Positions 1-16,257 of a stretch of 64,000 nucleotides of DNA are shown here, one piece after another; within the stretch, counting starts at the first letter, position 1; every line of letters starts with the position of its first letter. Source of the stretch: Musa acuminata AAA Group (Eukaryota > Streptophyta > Magnoliopsida > Zingiberales > Musaceae); NCBI RefSeq assembly GCF_036884655.1, contig NC_088339.1, positions 33,727,501-33,791,500 on the forward strand. The letters are read 5' to 3'. A program made the translations under genes and the position numbers. The notes under the pieces are model-generated. The model searched no databases and was not told where the DNA came from. It saw nothing but the letters and a program-made list of their open reading frames with translations.

Positions 1-108
1 GAATATTAAAATGGGTATTTAGATCGAGTTTGTGTTCGAGTTAGGTATTTAAATCCTAAATGGATTCAGATTGTGGAATAATGTGATGCACGGATCCCTT
101 AATTGTTA

Positions 109-164
<56 letters not shown>

Positions 165-2048
165 CATTTCATATGTTTTTGGGCGTACATATCTAGATAT
201 AAGTTTGAATAAGCTACTCGGATCATGATTAGAGATCATACATAACATTTAGATATATATACATATATATTACTAATGTTTTGAATTTTGACGAGTATAT
301 ATGTATGCTAAAAATAAATTTGAATTTGAAGTAATATAAATAAATGTATGTCTTTATACAAATTTCTTAAAATTTTGATCCCACCATTCCCAAAAGGGTT
401 GAGACCCCTTTTTCCTTTCCCTTTCCGCCTTCTTTGGGTGCCCTTTGTGGGCAGCAATCTGATCTCAAGACATGTCACGATTCCACTTCGAGGCATCGTT
501 TGGAAGAACAGATACCAAAGTGTTTTAGGTTCATGTGGCATGTTGGCAGATTACTCGAACCTCACTCACCCTCGAAAGGATCACTCTCCATTCTGCTCAA
601 AAGAAAAAAGAAAAGAAAAGGTTAAACACAAGTGTTAGGAATTGCAAATCAGAGGATGTCGTTTTCCTCTTATCCTTCCCTTTTCCATGTTTTTGATGAG
701 CCACTGCCCTAAACAATGCTCTGCTAACACACTGGATGAACAACACAGCTCTCCTGTAGCTAATATTTGTTTATTTTTCCTTTACCCCTTTGTTTATGTG
801 CCTATTTGACTCTTATTCTTTATTTACATGATTTGCAGGTAGCAATGAGAACCCTGATCACTGTCTTTCATGGTTTGTTTGGTGATCTTTAGTCTACTCT
901 TTTTTGTTTTTTGTACACAATTGAGAAATTTTCACCATGCTTCTGTTTAGTCCACTCTTACATATATATTATTATTATTATTATTTCAAGCTCCTCAGAT
1001 TCTGGCAATTTCCTATTCCCTTCTCATCTTCAAAGCAAACATTGAATTCATGCATTTATTTTCCACCATGAAGACATCATGTCCTGATAACAAAGTGGAA
1101 TTTGTGTTCTGAAGCAGTCAAGGTTGTTGTGGCTAAGGGAGTTTACTGGTCTTGTGCAGTTTGCGCCATGAGAGGTGTTCAAAGTCCTTCCAGAGTCAGC
1201 TGGGTTGACAAAAGAATGCATGTCCAGATTGAACTCACATGACCATCATATTTCCTGGACATTGTGATGCGGAATGAGGTATATATACTTGTAAATGTTT
1301 CATTATATACCAGTAAATCACTCATTACATACAAACAAATCCTGGTATATTGTAAATCGACTTATTATTTGAAATATTACATGCCACATATAATCATTAC
1401 AGCCAAAATGTAGAAAATTAAATACATAAAGTATCTTATATTTTTTTCACCAAGTAATTGATCTATTATGATTGGGTATTTTATCGATTTTTTTCAATAT
1501 TATTTTTTTATCAGATGATGTCTCTCATACTCTTTTTTTTTTTTTTTCTTCACATTGGATGAAGATATCCTCATATTTTTACTTAATGATTTAATAAAAA
1601 AAATCTTTAATTTTGATAATTAATCAGCTTTAAATTTTATAAAAATAATATTAATAATATTAGAATCATATCCTAATGATTCTAAGATGATTAGATCTTT
1701 TTTATTTTTAAATATAGTAATTAATTATCGATTTTTTAATAACATATGTGACAAGGTATTTTTTTTTAGTAAAAGACTTGAGGATATTTTCATTCAAAAA
1801 TGCCCCATATAAAAAATAAATATGGGAATATTATTAATTTTTTCGGTAAAATTATACCATGTTTTTAATATATTCCAAGGAAATTTTGGTGTTAAATTTA
1901 TTTTTAATATCGTTATATTAACGGTGAATCAATGGACATTAATCACAATGATATGAATATAATTTTAACTTAGAGGAGTAAATTTGTAAACTATTACATT
2001 TTGAGGAATATAAATGCAATTTTGTCACCCAACAGAATGTGATTACGA
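1..2048. other. AT-rich spacer, no gene recognised
   Basis: I find no protein-coding gene here. The short open frames around 308-638 have no recognisable domain and overlap on both strands. The stretch 640-1260 is less AT-rich and has splice-like sites (for example TTTGCAG at about 832-838), so it could be a transcribed untranslated region or a non-coding RNA, but nothing identifies it. From 1300 to 2040 the sequence is strongly AT-rich with homopolymer runs. Confidence 0.5.
107..164. repeat. (AAT)n/(ATT)n inverted microsatellite
   Basis: A run of AAT units switches near position 144 to a run of ATT units. The tract is therefore its own reverse complement and could fold into a perfect AT hairpin. 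It is a simple repeat with no gene attached. Confidence 0.85.
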
Positions 2049-2094
2049 CACGTGTTGATTCTGCCAAGAGTTTTGTCTACGTGGCGTATAAAAA
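2049..2094 (+). promoter_or_regulatory. Candidate core promoter with G-box and ABRE-like element upstream of the MUB gene
   Basis: CACGTG (G-box core) lies at 2049-2054. ACGTGGC (ABRE-like core) lies at 2079-2085, immediately followed by TATAAAAA at 2087-2094. The combination sits about 530 bp before the MUB start codon and would imply a long leader containing a TA repeat. G-box and ABRE cores are bound by bZIP/bHLH factors in plants; use of this site is inference. A closer TATA-less start near 2280 is equally possible. Confidence 0.35.
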
Positions 2095-2169
2095 CGCAAT
2101 CTTAGTGGCCGACATCAATGTGTTTGTATTTATATTCATCCGAAATTAATTAATACAAATTTATTTCAA

Positions 2170-2173
<4 letters not shown>

Positions 2174-2218
<45 letters not shown>
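2174..2218. repeat. (TA)n microsatellite
   Basis: An almost pure TA dinucleotide tract of about 45 bp lies between the candidate promoter and the MUB coding region. If transcription starts near 2120 the tract would be in the 5' leader. Confidence 0.9.
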
Positions 2219-2222
<4 letters not shown>

Positions 2223-2622
2223 TATTTGGAGGGCTTAAATGAAAAAAAATAAAAAAAGATATTGGGATATGTAATCTTTGTGGGATTGGATTGGCAATTT
2301 TGGTCGCACCTCTCTTTCTTTCCTCGTGTCATCACTCATTCTCTTGAACCCTAACCCTACGAGTATATGTCAGGGAACTCCTCTCGCGGGTCTGTTCCAC
2401 AAGAGACCCTTTTTGATCCACTCCTGGGTTTTGCGGATTTGCCCTCTCTTCTCCACCTCGCCGTCCGCGTTCGATTCTGCCCCTATAGGTGCGAGCTTTT
2501 CTCCCGATTTCGATGTGGCGATGATAGCAGATGTCGTCTCCGGTGGATGACTTGATGATTCTTGATTGATTGTTTTGGTTTTTGTGATGTTGGGGTGATC
2601 TGTGATAGATCGGAGTGAACAA

Positions 2623-5190
2623 ATGCCAGAAGAGGATCTGGTCGAGCTCAAGTTCCGGCTATACGATGGATCGGACATCGGCCCGATCCGCTACTCTTCT
2701 TCTTCCACTATTGCCATGCTCAAAGAAAGGATAATCTCCGAGTGGCCGCGAGGTAGGAGTTCCCGGTTTCTCTTCGAGTTTTTCTCGCTCCTTGATCAGC
2801 AAGTCAAAACCCGTTTTTTGGCAATCTCGTAAGCAAGAAACTTTCTGTTTCTTTTTACTCTTTGGTTTTGTGATCTTTCATCCGGTCAAAAACCTTGTTT
2901 TTGGGTGGATCATCTGTTTGCTTCTTTGTATGCTCGTAATTTTATTGGGGCTTTTGACGTGGTAGTTGATTTCAATTAATTAAATGTTAAACGAAACATT
3001 AGACATCCTTTAACTTTTCATTTGTTTGAATTTGGTGCACTGTTTGTGATGTTATGTGTAATGATCTAATCCACTTGTTGATAAAGTGTATTATGTATCA
3101 TATTACCTTGAATAAGTGTCTCAAATGGACCAAGGGCAGGTAACTAGTATATGGATTTTGTGACTATGATCAACCAGATATCCTAATTATCGATGTTTAG
3201 AAGACAGGCATAGGACTCAAGTCATGATATAATTTGAATTTCCAGATTGCACCATCTTCAACAAAAACTTTCAGTCGTCGAACTAAAATTCAAAGGGCGA
3301 CAACTCATTATTTTTCCCCTTACAAATTACTTTCTTTTACTTTTTATATTTTTGTATGATTCTGTATGTTTTAGCCTGAAGTTTCTATTTAATGGCTTCT
3401 AAATTCATCGAGCTCGCAGAACTTGTTTTCTGTGTATTTCAGATATTCGTTTCTTTAGTACCCTGTTTATCACTCAGAAATTTTTGCAATCATACTAAAA
3501 AGTATTTTCTGATGGACTCATAGTGTATGCACTGTGATGTCTGCATCAGTAGGTATAATAGTGTCCATTAACATTCTTTTCGTTGTTCATGTGCACAACC
3601 TTGCATGCCTTTCTCAGAGACGCACAAGTTGACCTTTTCATATTTTTGTACGTCTCATAGTGGCTAGACCTTTCCTTATAGGAAAATTCCTTTGTATTAA
3701 TTATTCTCCTAGTGTTGTCCAAGATGCTGAAATTTCAAATTGATGGTCTTTGTGTCACACCAAATGCTCAACTTGCATGTGCATGTCATTTAACAAGTCT
3801 ACATGCCATTGCTGCCTCAAAACCAGAACTTGAAACGATTGAGCCTTATTTTTATCATGGTTAGCCTTGAGCTCTAGCTTTTTGGCTGTTTTGACTGTGG
3901 AGGGTATGTAGGATTTTCTTGCGTATGCACATGTATGTGTATCATGCTTCTTGTATTATTTTTTAGTGCTATCTAAGGAAATTTTGGCTCTTCTATTTTG
4001 GTTCACGTAGTCGATTATATCACTGATTTGTATTCCATTCTTCCATTCTTGCTGTAGATAAAAAGATCGTACCAAAGGTGGCAAATGATGTCAAATTGAT
4101 AAGTGCAGGCAAAATACTAGAGAACAGCAAGACAATTGCACAGTGCAGATCACCTTTTGGTGAACCTCCTGCCGATGGTATTACCATGCATGTCGTGGTA
4201 CAACCATCATTGACTAAAACAAAAACAGGTGAGCTGGATGATGTTACTTGGTGCGGCACATTATTAACTTTCTTATGTCTCCTATTGGTCTCATTGAAGT
4301 TAAAATAGATGTTTATGAAATACCATGTCTCTTGGTGCTCCAAAATGCTTTAAACTAAATGGTAGCAGACGTTCTAACATGAAAAAGGATTCAGATAAAC
4401 CTAGTTGGAAAACTCCATGATAATTTTATGAAGTTCTATGTCTCATAAAGTGGTGCTGCAAAATTATTGCAGTTTTAGTTGAGTTACCGGTCACTTGTGT
4501 TGATTTTTTTACTATTTAGATGGTAACTGAGCATTCATGGGTTTGATTCATCTATAGATAAATGAAACATATTTTTAGTTTCCCATTGTGTAGTATACAA
4601 AGGTAGGATAATAATATGGCAGAACATTTTTTAAAAGATCAAGGTTTTGTTATTTGTTCATTGGCTGGTCATAGAATGATGATATGGCAGCATAGAAACT
4701 GTCAAATTCACGTTTGAAACACCATTTGTGCCTTCTGATGTGAACTAGAATAGGAAGGATTATTTTCCTGCAGTATGCCTGTCGTTGAACATCTTTTGAG
4801 ATTACCAGAAATGTTTAGAAAAATAAAAAGATGAACCTGGCACACGAGGCTCCCTCCGACAAGAAGAACAATATATGCTGTTCCACTACAGCAAAGAGGC
4901 TATTTCTGTGAATTGAACCATGGCGATCCAGGTTGAAGATTTCTAGAGTCGCTTTATTCGGAAATTTTTTTAGTGACACAACACCTAGCGGTATCTGTAC
5001 CCGGTTTTTTTATTCCTTCAGACAATTCTCAGCCACTCGTGTCTGCTTTCAATCTTTTTAATATATTATGTACTGCAAAATTTTATTTGAATTCAAAAGG
5101 TTTGCTGCTTATCCGTTTTCTATAATTGAAACAGAAAAGAAGGTCGAGGAGCTGCCGAAGAAGACAACCTGTTCTTGCTCTATATTATAG
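2623..5190 (+). CDS. MUB: Membrane-anchored ubiquitin-fold protein (MUB), 3 exons
   Basis: Exons 2623-2752, 4058-4228 and 5135-5190 join in phase to 357 nt, 118 residues plus stop. Donors are GTAGGA and GTGAGC; acceptors are CTGTAG and AACAG. The N-terminal ~100 residues are a ubiquitin-like beta-grasp fold, opening MPEEDLVELKFRL and including the family motif DVKLISAGKILEN in exon 2. The protein ends TTCSCSIL: a CaaX box with Cys115 as the prenylation site (Leu last favours geranylgeranylation) and a neighbouring Cys113 that can be palmitoylated. Family members anchor at the plasma membrane and recruit group VI E2 ubiquitin-conjugating enzymes; they lack the diglycine used for conjugation. 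ATG 2623 is chosen because it gives the conserved MPEE start. Intron 1 is 1.3 kb and intron 2 is 0.9 kb. Family assignment is firm; paralogue number cannot be told. Confidence 0.95.
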
Positions 5191-5707
5191 AGAAACGAGC
5201 GACTTGCAACAATAGCGTCATCCGCCATTGTGGTTCAACTGTGGTAAGAAGTGTCGATTTCTCAAAGCTGTCATCATTGTTCGATGCATGCTGTTGCACG
5301 CATCGGGTCGGTGCACGGCTGTGCTATTTATTTGTCTTGGAACAAGTTGATCCGATCCTTTGCATCAAAGTCTTATACATGTTTCTATAGATCTTATTAC
5401 AGACAACAGTTTTCCCCGAACATGTTTGTATATCGATTGCATTGCCTGCGAATTAATTCGATAGACCCAATGATTTCTGCACTCTTCAAATTGGTATTGT
5501 ATTGTGCACACCCGTTGGTAGGGCTATCATCTATGTTCGTGCTGGAAATGTGATTTGGCTTCCCATTCGAGTCATAGCACATGGATTCATAAATTTTGTG
5601 GATTTTCTGATCAAATTCGAGCAGGTTTGATATGAAGATCGTGTTCGATTCAGTATTTTGTTAAATCGGGAGAACAAAATTAAGATGATATGGATCGCCA
5701 ACCATTC

Positions 5708-5732
5708 ATATATATATATATATATATATATA
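5708..5732. repeat. (TA)n microsatellite
   Basis: A short pure AT/TA tract lies in the spacer between the MUB 3' region and the cyclophilin gene, about 320 bp before the cyclophilin start. Confidence 0.85.
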
Positions 5733-6050
5733 GTTTTGATAAAAATAAAAAAAAATTATTTTAAAATTTGATATTTTCCTCTTTGTTAGTCATATCCGAA
5801 CATAGAAACAAAGAAACAAAAACAAAAATCAAATGCGAAAACGGCCCATCGGAGGAAGAAAGTTTGGTGTGTGGCCCGAAACGATCCGCTGTTTCTGTTG
5901 CCAAAACAGTCCGAATAAAACAAAAAACAAAAAGAAAAAACAATACCACAAAAACACCAGCATCCCCTCGACCTTATCGCCATCATATCGCTCAAAGCCA
6001 TACACAACAAAGCTGAAACCCAAACCCCTCCTCCTCCTCCTCCTCCGTCA

Positions 6051-8902
<2,852 letters not shown>

Positions 8903-11900
8903 AACAAAAAAGAGGTACAGAACTTTTCTCTTCTGAAGAGGACCATATCGGCATTTCCTTTCAAGTTTTCTGGTGTTATTTTAAAGAGGCTGTTGATCAT
9001 ATAGCAGGTTGACAATGTTATGACTTGACATCTGATGAGGGGTTGGTTACCTGCTTATTTTGCCGGCTATTGTATGTGGAGGTATCTAAGCAGTGACTTA
9101 AATGATCCTTTGCTGCTTGTTCTTTGGGTTTCAAAAGTAAACTAAATGAGACTTAATAATAATTGGAAAACCGTATCGATTGTTTGGAAAGATCATCATA
9201 TGGAGAAAATTTGCTACTTGATCTGTTAACTTTTGTCTCATCTGGTCATTGCTACTTCACTGAAGGTTGTTTATAGGATTGAAGTGGTGGGATTCTGAGA
9301 TCCTAATCCACAAGTGCAGCAGCGACATAATAATTCAGGAGTTCTCCATGACTTAATATTATATATATATATATACTTTCCATAAAGATTTCTTCCACTT
9401 GCACTCTATGGATGATAGCGAGTTCAATGAATGCAAAGAAGTTGAAAATTTGACCCAACTTTTTGAGTCGAAGTCAGTTGCAAAAAGATGTGAAGTCCAA
9501 CTCAGAAAGTTGAATTTTCACTATCATCGCTGACGCAAAGGTAGCCCAAACCAACCAAACCTAGCATTCGATCCCGTGGTTGGGTCAACCCGACATTTTT
9601 GACCTTTTATTACCTCTATTTAGATCATAACTTCAATCCACCACCAACCCCAGCTGATGTGATCATCACGGGCTTCCTATTTTACTCGGATACAATTTTT
9701 CTTGGCGGATTTAGTAAGTGTACGCCAATTATGATACACAGATGATCAAAGACATCATGTCATACATAATACACAGCAATCTTTCGAGTTTCTTTCACCA
9801 AAAATAAATATCATTACTCTATTGTTCTTCGGCTCGAGAATTCTATCAGAAATCAACAAACCTAATTCTATTTTTATTCTTCGAGAAAGACAAAGATGCA
9901 AACTACATCAACTGATTTGTTTATCATGATAAGATGGAGGTTTCAGAATCTAGACAATATATAAAAAACATTATGCTTAAATATTACCAGATTTGTATCA
10001 TACTTTGTGTGGTCTTCTAATGTCACTATCGCTTAGTAATGTCCCACCCTTTTTCTCTCTTCTTCTTTATCTGTGTCAAAAGGAGTAAACTCAAATATAA
10101 AGAGCATTTAGTAATTCACAAACACGTAACATATCTTTGATCACAGCAGCAAGTAAACTCAAATACCATCACTGCACACTGCCACTGACTATTACTCCTC
10201 TCTGAACCCCTTAAAATACACAGGAATTAGTTCTTCTCTTTTCTCTAGAAATAGAGAGAGAGAGAGAGAGAGATGGGCATCATACACGCAATTGTTCCTG
10301 TGAGACATGCTTTATGGGCATTATTTTGCTAATTATGTCACACAAATATGAGTCCAAACAGAGTCTCTTTAGATCTCTATCCATCCATGCTTGAAAGAAA
10401 ATATCACTTTCTGAAAGAAAATAATTGTCATCGTAACAGTTTCCCCACATTTGAACTGGTTAAGTTTCCATCATTAAGGATGCTGCAGAAAAATTGCCAT
10501 TACTGAGTGCTATTTGGCAAAAAATAAAGACTATTTATTTCGATCATAGTTTACAGAAAGGAACTAACCTTGCATGAAACTTACAGCATTACCTCCATGA
10601 AATGGCTAAAACGAATGAGAGGCTGTTCCTTTCAAAAATTATGGATATGATGGAATGCATCTTTTGCATCTACTTACGAATTTTAATTGGTACAGAAATG
10701 AACTAAAAGCTCGGCGAAATCGCTGATTGTTTCAACCAATGATTTATCTGGCCTGATAATAGATATCTGGCCACCGACAAATAGAAATAATGAGGATGAA
10801 AACAACCTTGAGACACCTTTAACATCCACCAAAGATCTCTAATTGCAAGACCATGCCTGTAACAAACAACAGAAATAGCAGAAATGGATTGCCTGAAATA
10901 TGGAATTAATTTCTTCATGCAAGCCAGGCTTGGCAGTCCACAGGGGTCGATAATTTCCATGAGAATTTATTGAACATAGTCGACATTATCAGCAATCCTA
11001 TAGCTAGATTGAAGCAAGAGATTTCCTGTGTCTTCCTAACCCAAGTTGAGAAGTGTGAGTTCAAGTGTGGTAGAAGACCCAAACTTGGACTAAAAAGTTT
11101 CATCATTTACTGTCGCAGCCCTATCGTCTTTTCTGATCTCTAAAGTCATATGTGATAAGTGTGTTCTTTCTTCATTAATGACAACGTAACCACAGGTGGT
11201 ATTTTTCAACAGTTCAGCCAAACCAAGTAAAACATATTTCAAGTTCGATCTGTTCTGACTTATGATGGGTTCTTTCGATCATAAGGGATGATAAATGTGT
11301 TAGTGTAGCAACGGCAAAGCTGGTAGATTTCAGTGATGTACCAACTGGAACATACAAGGGATCAAACACTAGCAAGAGGCGACAAACGTCACATCCACTG
11401 GACGAACGAAAAGGTTTGGTTGAAATACAAAGTTTGAACTGCTATATTTTGGCTGACCCAGAGTCACCTTACTACTTCACTCTTGTCACTGGGCACAGTT
11501 GGGTCTTCCACCTTTTTGAACAAGAAAATAAGGGCAAATCATCATTTGATCTTGGACCTACAAAATATATATACCTTTCTATAATCTAGCTCTTTCTGGA
11601 TCCAACTGGAGACATTTACCTTTCTAGTTTTGGACTAATAGCAAGATATGAGTATCCGAACTAGTTCTAGCCTAATGGAATACTTTACAATATATTACCA
11701 TTGATGATAGTGAACGCATTTTAAGGTCTAGTTCTCTGCAACCAAAGAAAAACTAGCATCCTTAGCATGATCCAACAATCAGTGGGGTCCGGGAGCAACT
11801 GTAGGATTTAGGATCGAGATTAGTGAAGATCATCCAAATCGTTGGATTTTTTCTTTATATGTGCCCTGGACTCTGTTGGGATAGGTCAGAAGTCAGTTGA

Positions 11901-13190
11901 GATCAAGGGGATCAGTAGAATCAACTGTAATTGGCAGAGCTGGCGTGATCAGACTTAACTAGTTGAGAACTAGTCAAATCACCGAGATTAGATGGATCAG
12001 TTGGACAGCTTGGAATTGACTGGTTTGGTTCTATTTGACAAGTACAATGGACTGAGAGATGTTTGCAACCGTCCAACATTGAAAAAGTTTCAATTAGTCT
12101 AAAATCTTGACAAAATTTAACTGAACAATTTGCTAATTTTAGGAACAAAGAGAGACATTAATAAATTTGTTCATAGTTGCTCAAAGGTAACTGCATATGT
12201 CGTCATATATTATAGTTCCAATAACTCATAGTTCTTGGTTGGGATTAATATGTATAGAATGCTAAAGCTATGAAGCTTGAAACAACAAGCTTGTTCAGAT
12301 GTCAAATGGTACCCTGGTAGTCTGTATGAGAAGCTGCTCCCGATGGATAACCATAGATATGGCAGATATATCATAGAATAAGGCAAAGGATTCTGCACAG
12401 CATCAACGTTCAACTCTAGCACTTAACAACTAAAATCCTGCTAAAACACATTGACAAAGCAAGAAGACAGTTATCTATATTTTATTACAAGTTATGTAAA
12501 AGGAAACAGAAGAAAATATCAGCAGTAGGCAAAAACCGATTTTCATAATTATTAAGACAAAGGTCTCAAATAAGAAAAAGAACAGAGTAAAATGGAAATT
12601 AATGAAGGAGCAATTTCAATTTGCCATAAACCATGCAGGTGCCATTGGTTTCAGTTTTTCGTAAATCGTAAAATGCTATCAGTCTCAATCATAATAATGA
12701 AGATAAACTTCTATGAAGGGAGCACAATAGGTAGAGTGCTTCAAAGAAATACATAAAAACATATCACATTTAAAGAAACATAGAAGACAGGGATACAGAA
12801 GGGTATCTTGGCAGCTTTTGACTAGTAATCAATTAGCTGAAACTATCATGTTAGAACCATACTCACCTTTAATGACATTGGAAGTTTGACCTCCAAGGGA
12901 AAGAAGGAAATCAGGTTCTAACACTAAAATGTAGTCTCCATAAATCGATTTCTATCTCCAGCAATCTCCATAACAGATCAGAGTTAATAGTTAGACATGT
13001 TCAACAATGACTGTCACAGAAGACAAGTGAATCGACCATCTAGCCTGACATCCTAATTCACGTCGTCAGAAAAAAAGAAAGGGGGGAAGATGATGAAATG
13101 GAGAATAGAAGCTCAACGAGACTTGATTTTGTGACAAGTTCACTGTGTTCGACAACAAAGGTTCATCCAAAGCCCCTCAAAGATTCCAAA
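8903..13190. other. Gene-poor spacer
   Basis: No coding region is supported in these 4.3 kb. The first ~350 bp after the stop are probably the cyclophilin 3' UTR. A short TA run lies near 9359-9374 and a GA run near 10253-10273. The last ~150 bp before 13191 are probably the 3' UTR of the minus-strand DnaJ gene. Minus-strand open frames near 10.7-11.1 kb and 12.2-12.4 kb are short and match no family I know. Confidence 0.5.
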
Positions 13191-15482
13191 TCAATTACCT
13201 GATTGTTGTTCGTTTGCCTCCATCCCCAAATCTACCTTAACTTCTGTAATAATCTGAAGAAGTTCAACAGGAGTTGCTGCCGGGTCCAATTCAAGGCATC
13301 CCTTCAGAGCATTATGAGCTTCTTCATCTGTAAGCAGATGAGAAGGAACCTGATGCGAAAAACGAAACATCTCTTCTCTAGAGATCCTCTTAATTTCTGT
13401 TGGGCCCATATGTCGATGGAAAACTGCTTTAAATCCAGCGACTTTCACCAATGGAATCACAGACACACCATCCTCGTCATTATAATCATCGAGTACTTCC
13501 ACCATTTCATAATTGTATATCACATCATCAGGTGTGAGCTCATTCCAATCTGGAGACCAGTTCCTATATAAGGCCCAAGTATCACCTTTCTTAGGCACAA
13601 TTCTAATGACTCCTCGGGGACCTTTGTCCCATCTAACTTTATGTGAGAATATATTAACTGTATCACTTATTTGATATCTGCTCACCCTGAATTCTCCGCA
13701 TGTCTTTGCAAATCCAGAGTCTATCCAGTTAATTGGTCCCAATTCACTGTTGGACTTCGAATTAAGAAAACTCATGCGGATCCTGAAAGGATTCAGAGAG
13801 AGAACTTTTTGAACCATGGCATAGAGTCGTGGCATGCCATCTTCACTGTCATACGTAGCCCATACCTGATCACCTTCAAAAGTCCTCTCCTGGCGATCCC
13901 TGTCAAAGTCATAGAAATCAGGATCAGGTACATCGATCGATACAAGTTTAAGGACTTTCTTATCCAAATTGTCATCATGGTCATGTGTTGAATCCTTATC
14001 ATGGGAATCATCCAAGCAGGCCTGTTTGCCTGTATCCCCATCCATTACAACTGCTTCTTGTCCATTTTTCTGCTTTAATTTCTCTTTTTCTCCCAACTTG
14101 GTTGTTTGAGCTAAGTTCCATTCTTCTAGCTTTTCAACAACTGTTGCCTTGGCCTTCTCTACCAGCATTTGTCGAATATTAATCTGTGAAAACTCCCTAA
14201 CAAAATTGTTCTGTCTTGCAGTCATTCTAGTTCTAGGAATATCCTCAAGAACACAATTAGCCTTTTGAACGTCAGGGTTAACAGTTTTCTGAACGTTTGT
14301 ATGCAAATTCTCTGCCTCATCTGTTTGATGATAAATGCTGCTTTGATCACCATTGCTTCTCCTTTTTGCTGGTCTGCCAACCTTGGATATAGATCGACCC
14401 CGACCATAACCACTGACAGTGTGACCAGCATTATAATTTCCAGATTCGTCGATTGTACTCTTATAGATATGACCATCTGCCCGGAAAGACTCTTCCCTCT
14501 GAGCCGCTGCTTGTGCCTTCTCATGCTTTCTTTTCATTTTCTCAAATTTCTTGTGGTTTAGGTTTGCAGCTTGAAAAGCAGAATCTGTTGTGCTAGCAGT
14601 CCCAGCTGATCCACTGAAAGAGCTCCATTGGAAGTTCTGATGGCTATAAGAATCAAGATTTCCCCCATTCTGGGATTCTGTAGGTCCTGTTCCAGGAAAA
14701 GTGGAGGTACTGAACCCAGAACTATAGCCATTTTTTAGTGTGTAATTATGGTTTGAATTCTGTTGGTGCTGCTTGGCTGACCAAGGAATAGAAGAATTGG
14801 CTGCATTACCTGGAATTCCTATCTCAACAGCCAAGAAGGCTTGATGGCAGTTGGGACATAAAAGATTGTGATTAAGGTAAATTCTGAGGTATTCGTACTG
14901 CATCCTGCATTGTTTGCATGATGTCCAAAACGTGTTCAAATTTATTGTATGAGACTGAGAGACAGCAGATGGGCCGGAAGCATTGTTGCTCTTTCGAGCT
15001 CTTTTGTTGGAGGTCGAGGCGTTGGAAGATGAGTGGAAACCATTGGCACTACTATGAACAGAATGATCTTTGTTCTGATAGCCATTGACATTTCTGTTCT
15101 GATCATATGTCATTTTCCTTTTGTTATCAGACAACACACTCCAAGCCTCGGAAATGAGCTTGAAGGCACCTTCGGCCCCTACAGACTTGTTCTTGTCAGG
15201 GTGTAGCTGGAGAGCTAACTTCCTGTAATGTTTCCGGAGTGTCTCTTCATCTGCAAAGGCATTCACCGAGAGAATCGCGTACCAGTCACTCTCCCCATTG
15301 ATCCTCTTTTCTGCTGCAAGATAAACATCCAGAGTGGCAATCATCTGGCTTATGCCATCCAGCGATGGGAAGAGATTTTGGGCCTTCAAGGCAAACTTCT
15401 TGGCACCCTTGACGTCCTTTGCATTGAATTTCCTTTCCGCGGTTTCTTTTGCCTTGAGGGCCTTCTCCCTGTTACAGTCCAT
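13191..15482 (-). CDS. DnaJ (Hsp40) protein with C-terminal DUF3444, intronless
   Basis: One uninterrupted 763-codon frame. The N-terminus (about 1-60) is the helical region typical of plant DnaJ-DUF3444 proteins (MDCNREKALKAKE). The J domain spans about 66-130 with the essential HPD at 94-96, so it should stimulate Hsp70 ATPase. A CxxC pair (Cys189/Cys192, Cys209/Cys212) forms a zinc-ribbon-like motif. Residues 311-333 are a charged coiled-coil-like segment. GRPAKRR at 369-375, preceded by GRGR, resembles an AT-hook or basic nuclear-localisation stretch. An acidic DDSHDKD...HDHDD run near 491-505 precedes DUF3444 (about 516-725; VWATYDSEDGMPRLYA, WALYRNW). These proteins are plant-specific and often large and intronless; their clients are mostly unknown. 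ATG 15482 is chosen because MDCN is the family start. The leader probably extends toward 16.2 kb. Confidence 0.95.
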   Translation of the reverse strand: MDCNREKALKAKETAERKFNAKDVKGAKKFALKAQNLFPSLDGISQMIATLDVYLAAEKRINGESDWYAILSVNAFADEETLRKHYRKLALQLHPDKNKSVGAEGAFKLISEAWSVLSDNKRKMTYDQNRNVNGYQNKDHSVHSSANGFHSSSNASTSNKRARKSNNASGPSAVSQSHTINLNTFWTSCKQCRMQYEYLRIYLNHNLLCPNCHQAFLAVEIGIPGNAANSSIPWSAKQHQQNSNHNYTLKNGYSSGFSTSTFPGTGPTESQNGGNLDSYSHQNFQWSSFSGSAGTASTTDSAFQAANLNHKKFEKMKRKHEKAQAAAQREESFRADGHIYKSTIDESGNYNAGHTVSGYGRGRSISKVGRPAKRRSNGDQSSIYHQTDEAENLHTNVQKTVNPDVQKANCVLEDIPRTRMTARQNNFVREFSQINIRQMLVEKAKATVVEKLEEWNLAQTTKLGEKEKLKQKNGQEAVVMDGDTGKQACLDDSHDKDSTHDHDDNLDKKVLKLVSIDVPDPDFYDFDRDRQERTFEGDQVWATYDSEDGMPRLYAMVQKVLSLNPFRIRMSFLNSKSNSELGPINWIDSGFAKTCGEFRVSRYQISDTVNIFSHKVRWDKGPRGVIRIVPKKGDTWALYRNWSPDWNELTPDDVIYNYEMVEVLDDYNDEDGVSVIPLVKVAGFKAVFHRHMGPTEIKRISREEMFRFSHQVPSHLLTDEEAHNALKGCLELDPAATPVELLQIITEVKVDLGMEANEQQSGN

Positions 15483-16257
15483 TCTCTACTCTTGCAAACT
15501 ATCTTGCACGCGAAAGAAGAGAAGATATAGAAATTTTCTTTTTCCTACACTTGTACCAACAGCAACACAGAATTCTGTTTCCTCCAGCAAAATGTTCCCA
15601 TGTCCGCAACTGAAACAAGGAGACCGAACAGACAAGTTTACCGCACTGAAGTGATATAAAACCCAAAAAAACAAGGCAAACAATCAATTACTCGGATTTA
15701 GAGAACCACTGCATAAGTGGTAAATATTAAGTGTAATGTCAACTAAGAACACGTAAGATCACCCATTGGATCCTAAACCTAAAAGTAGGACAGGCGGAAA
15801 CCCCAGAGAATGAAACAAAGACAGCTCAACCACACTCGAGAACTAAAAAGAGCTACCTTGGCCACTGAACAATCGAGAAACAGAAGAAAATATTCATGTT
15901 TTCTGTTGTCTGTGAAGTGAAAACACTTGAGAATTGTTCCAAGATCTCGACGTTTGCTAGGCAAAAGTAGATGGCCAACTATAAGAAAAGATTTACAGAT
16001 TATAGAGCTCATCCGGAGCATGAATTAACGAACAGTGGCAACCAATTCCCCATTTTTGATGGATTACAAGTCTAGAAACCCTAAATGCCCTGATCGCGGC
16101 CATCAGACGAGAGCCGAGAGTAAAAAGGAAAAGAAAAAGAAAAAAGGGGCAATTAAAGGAAGGAGAGATCACCAATTCTTTTCGGAGGAAATCCACGTAA
16201 TTGATGGAATTATTGGATCCGAGCGGCCGCCATGAGAAGGTCTCGGTGGGCAAAATT
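15483..16257 (-). promoter_or_regulatory. Probable 5' leader/promoter region of the DnaJ gene
   Basis: This stretch lies directly upstream of the minus-strand DnaJ start and has no coding frame of its own. It contains short GC-richer blocks near 16075-16240, including a BamHI-type site next to a NotI-type site at about 16216-16230. I see no clear TATA box, so the transcription start is unresolved, and an intron in the leader is possible. Confidence 0.35.

Noticed and set aside
4800..4930. SINE-like sequence in MUB intron 2 (GCACACGAGGCTCCC)
   Set aside because: Only a short motif resembles tRNA-derived SINE sequence; A and B boxes and a tail are not clear.
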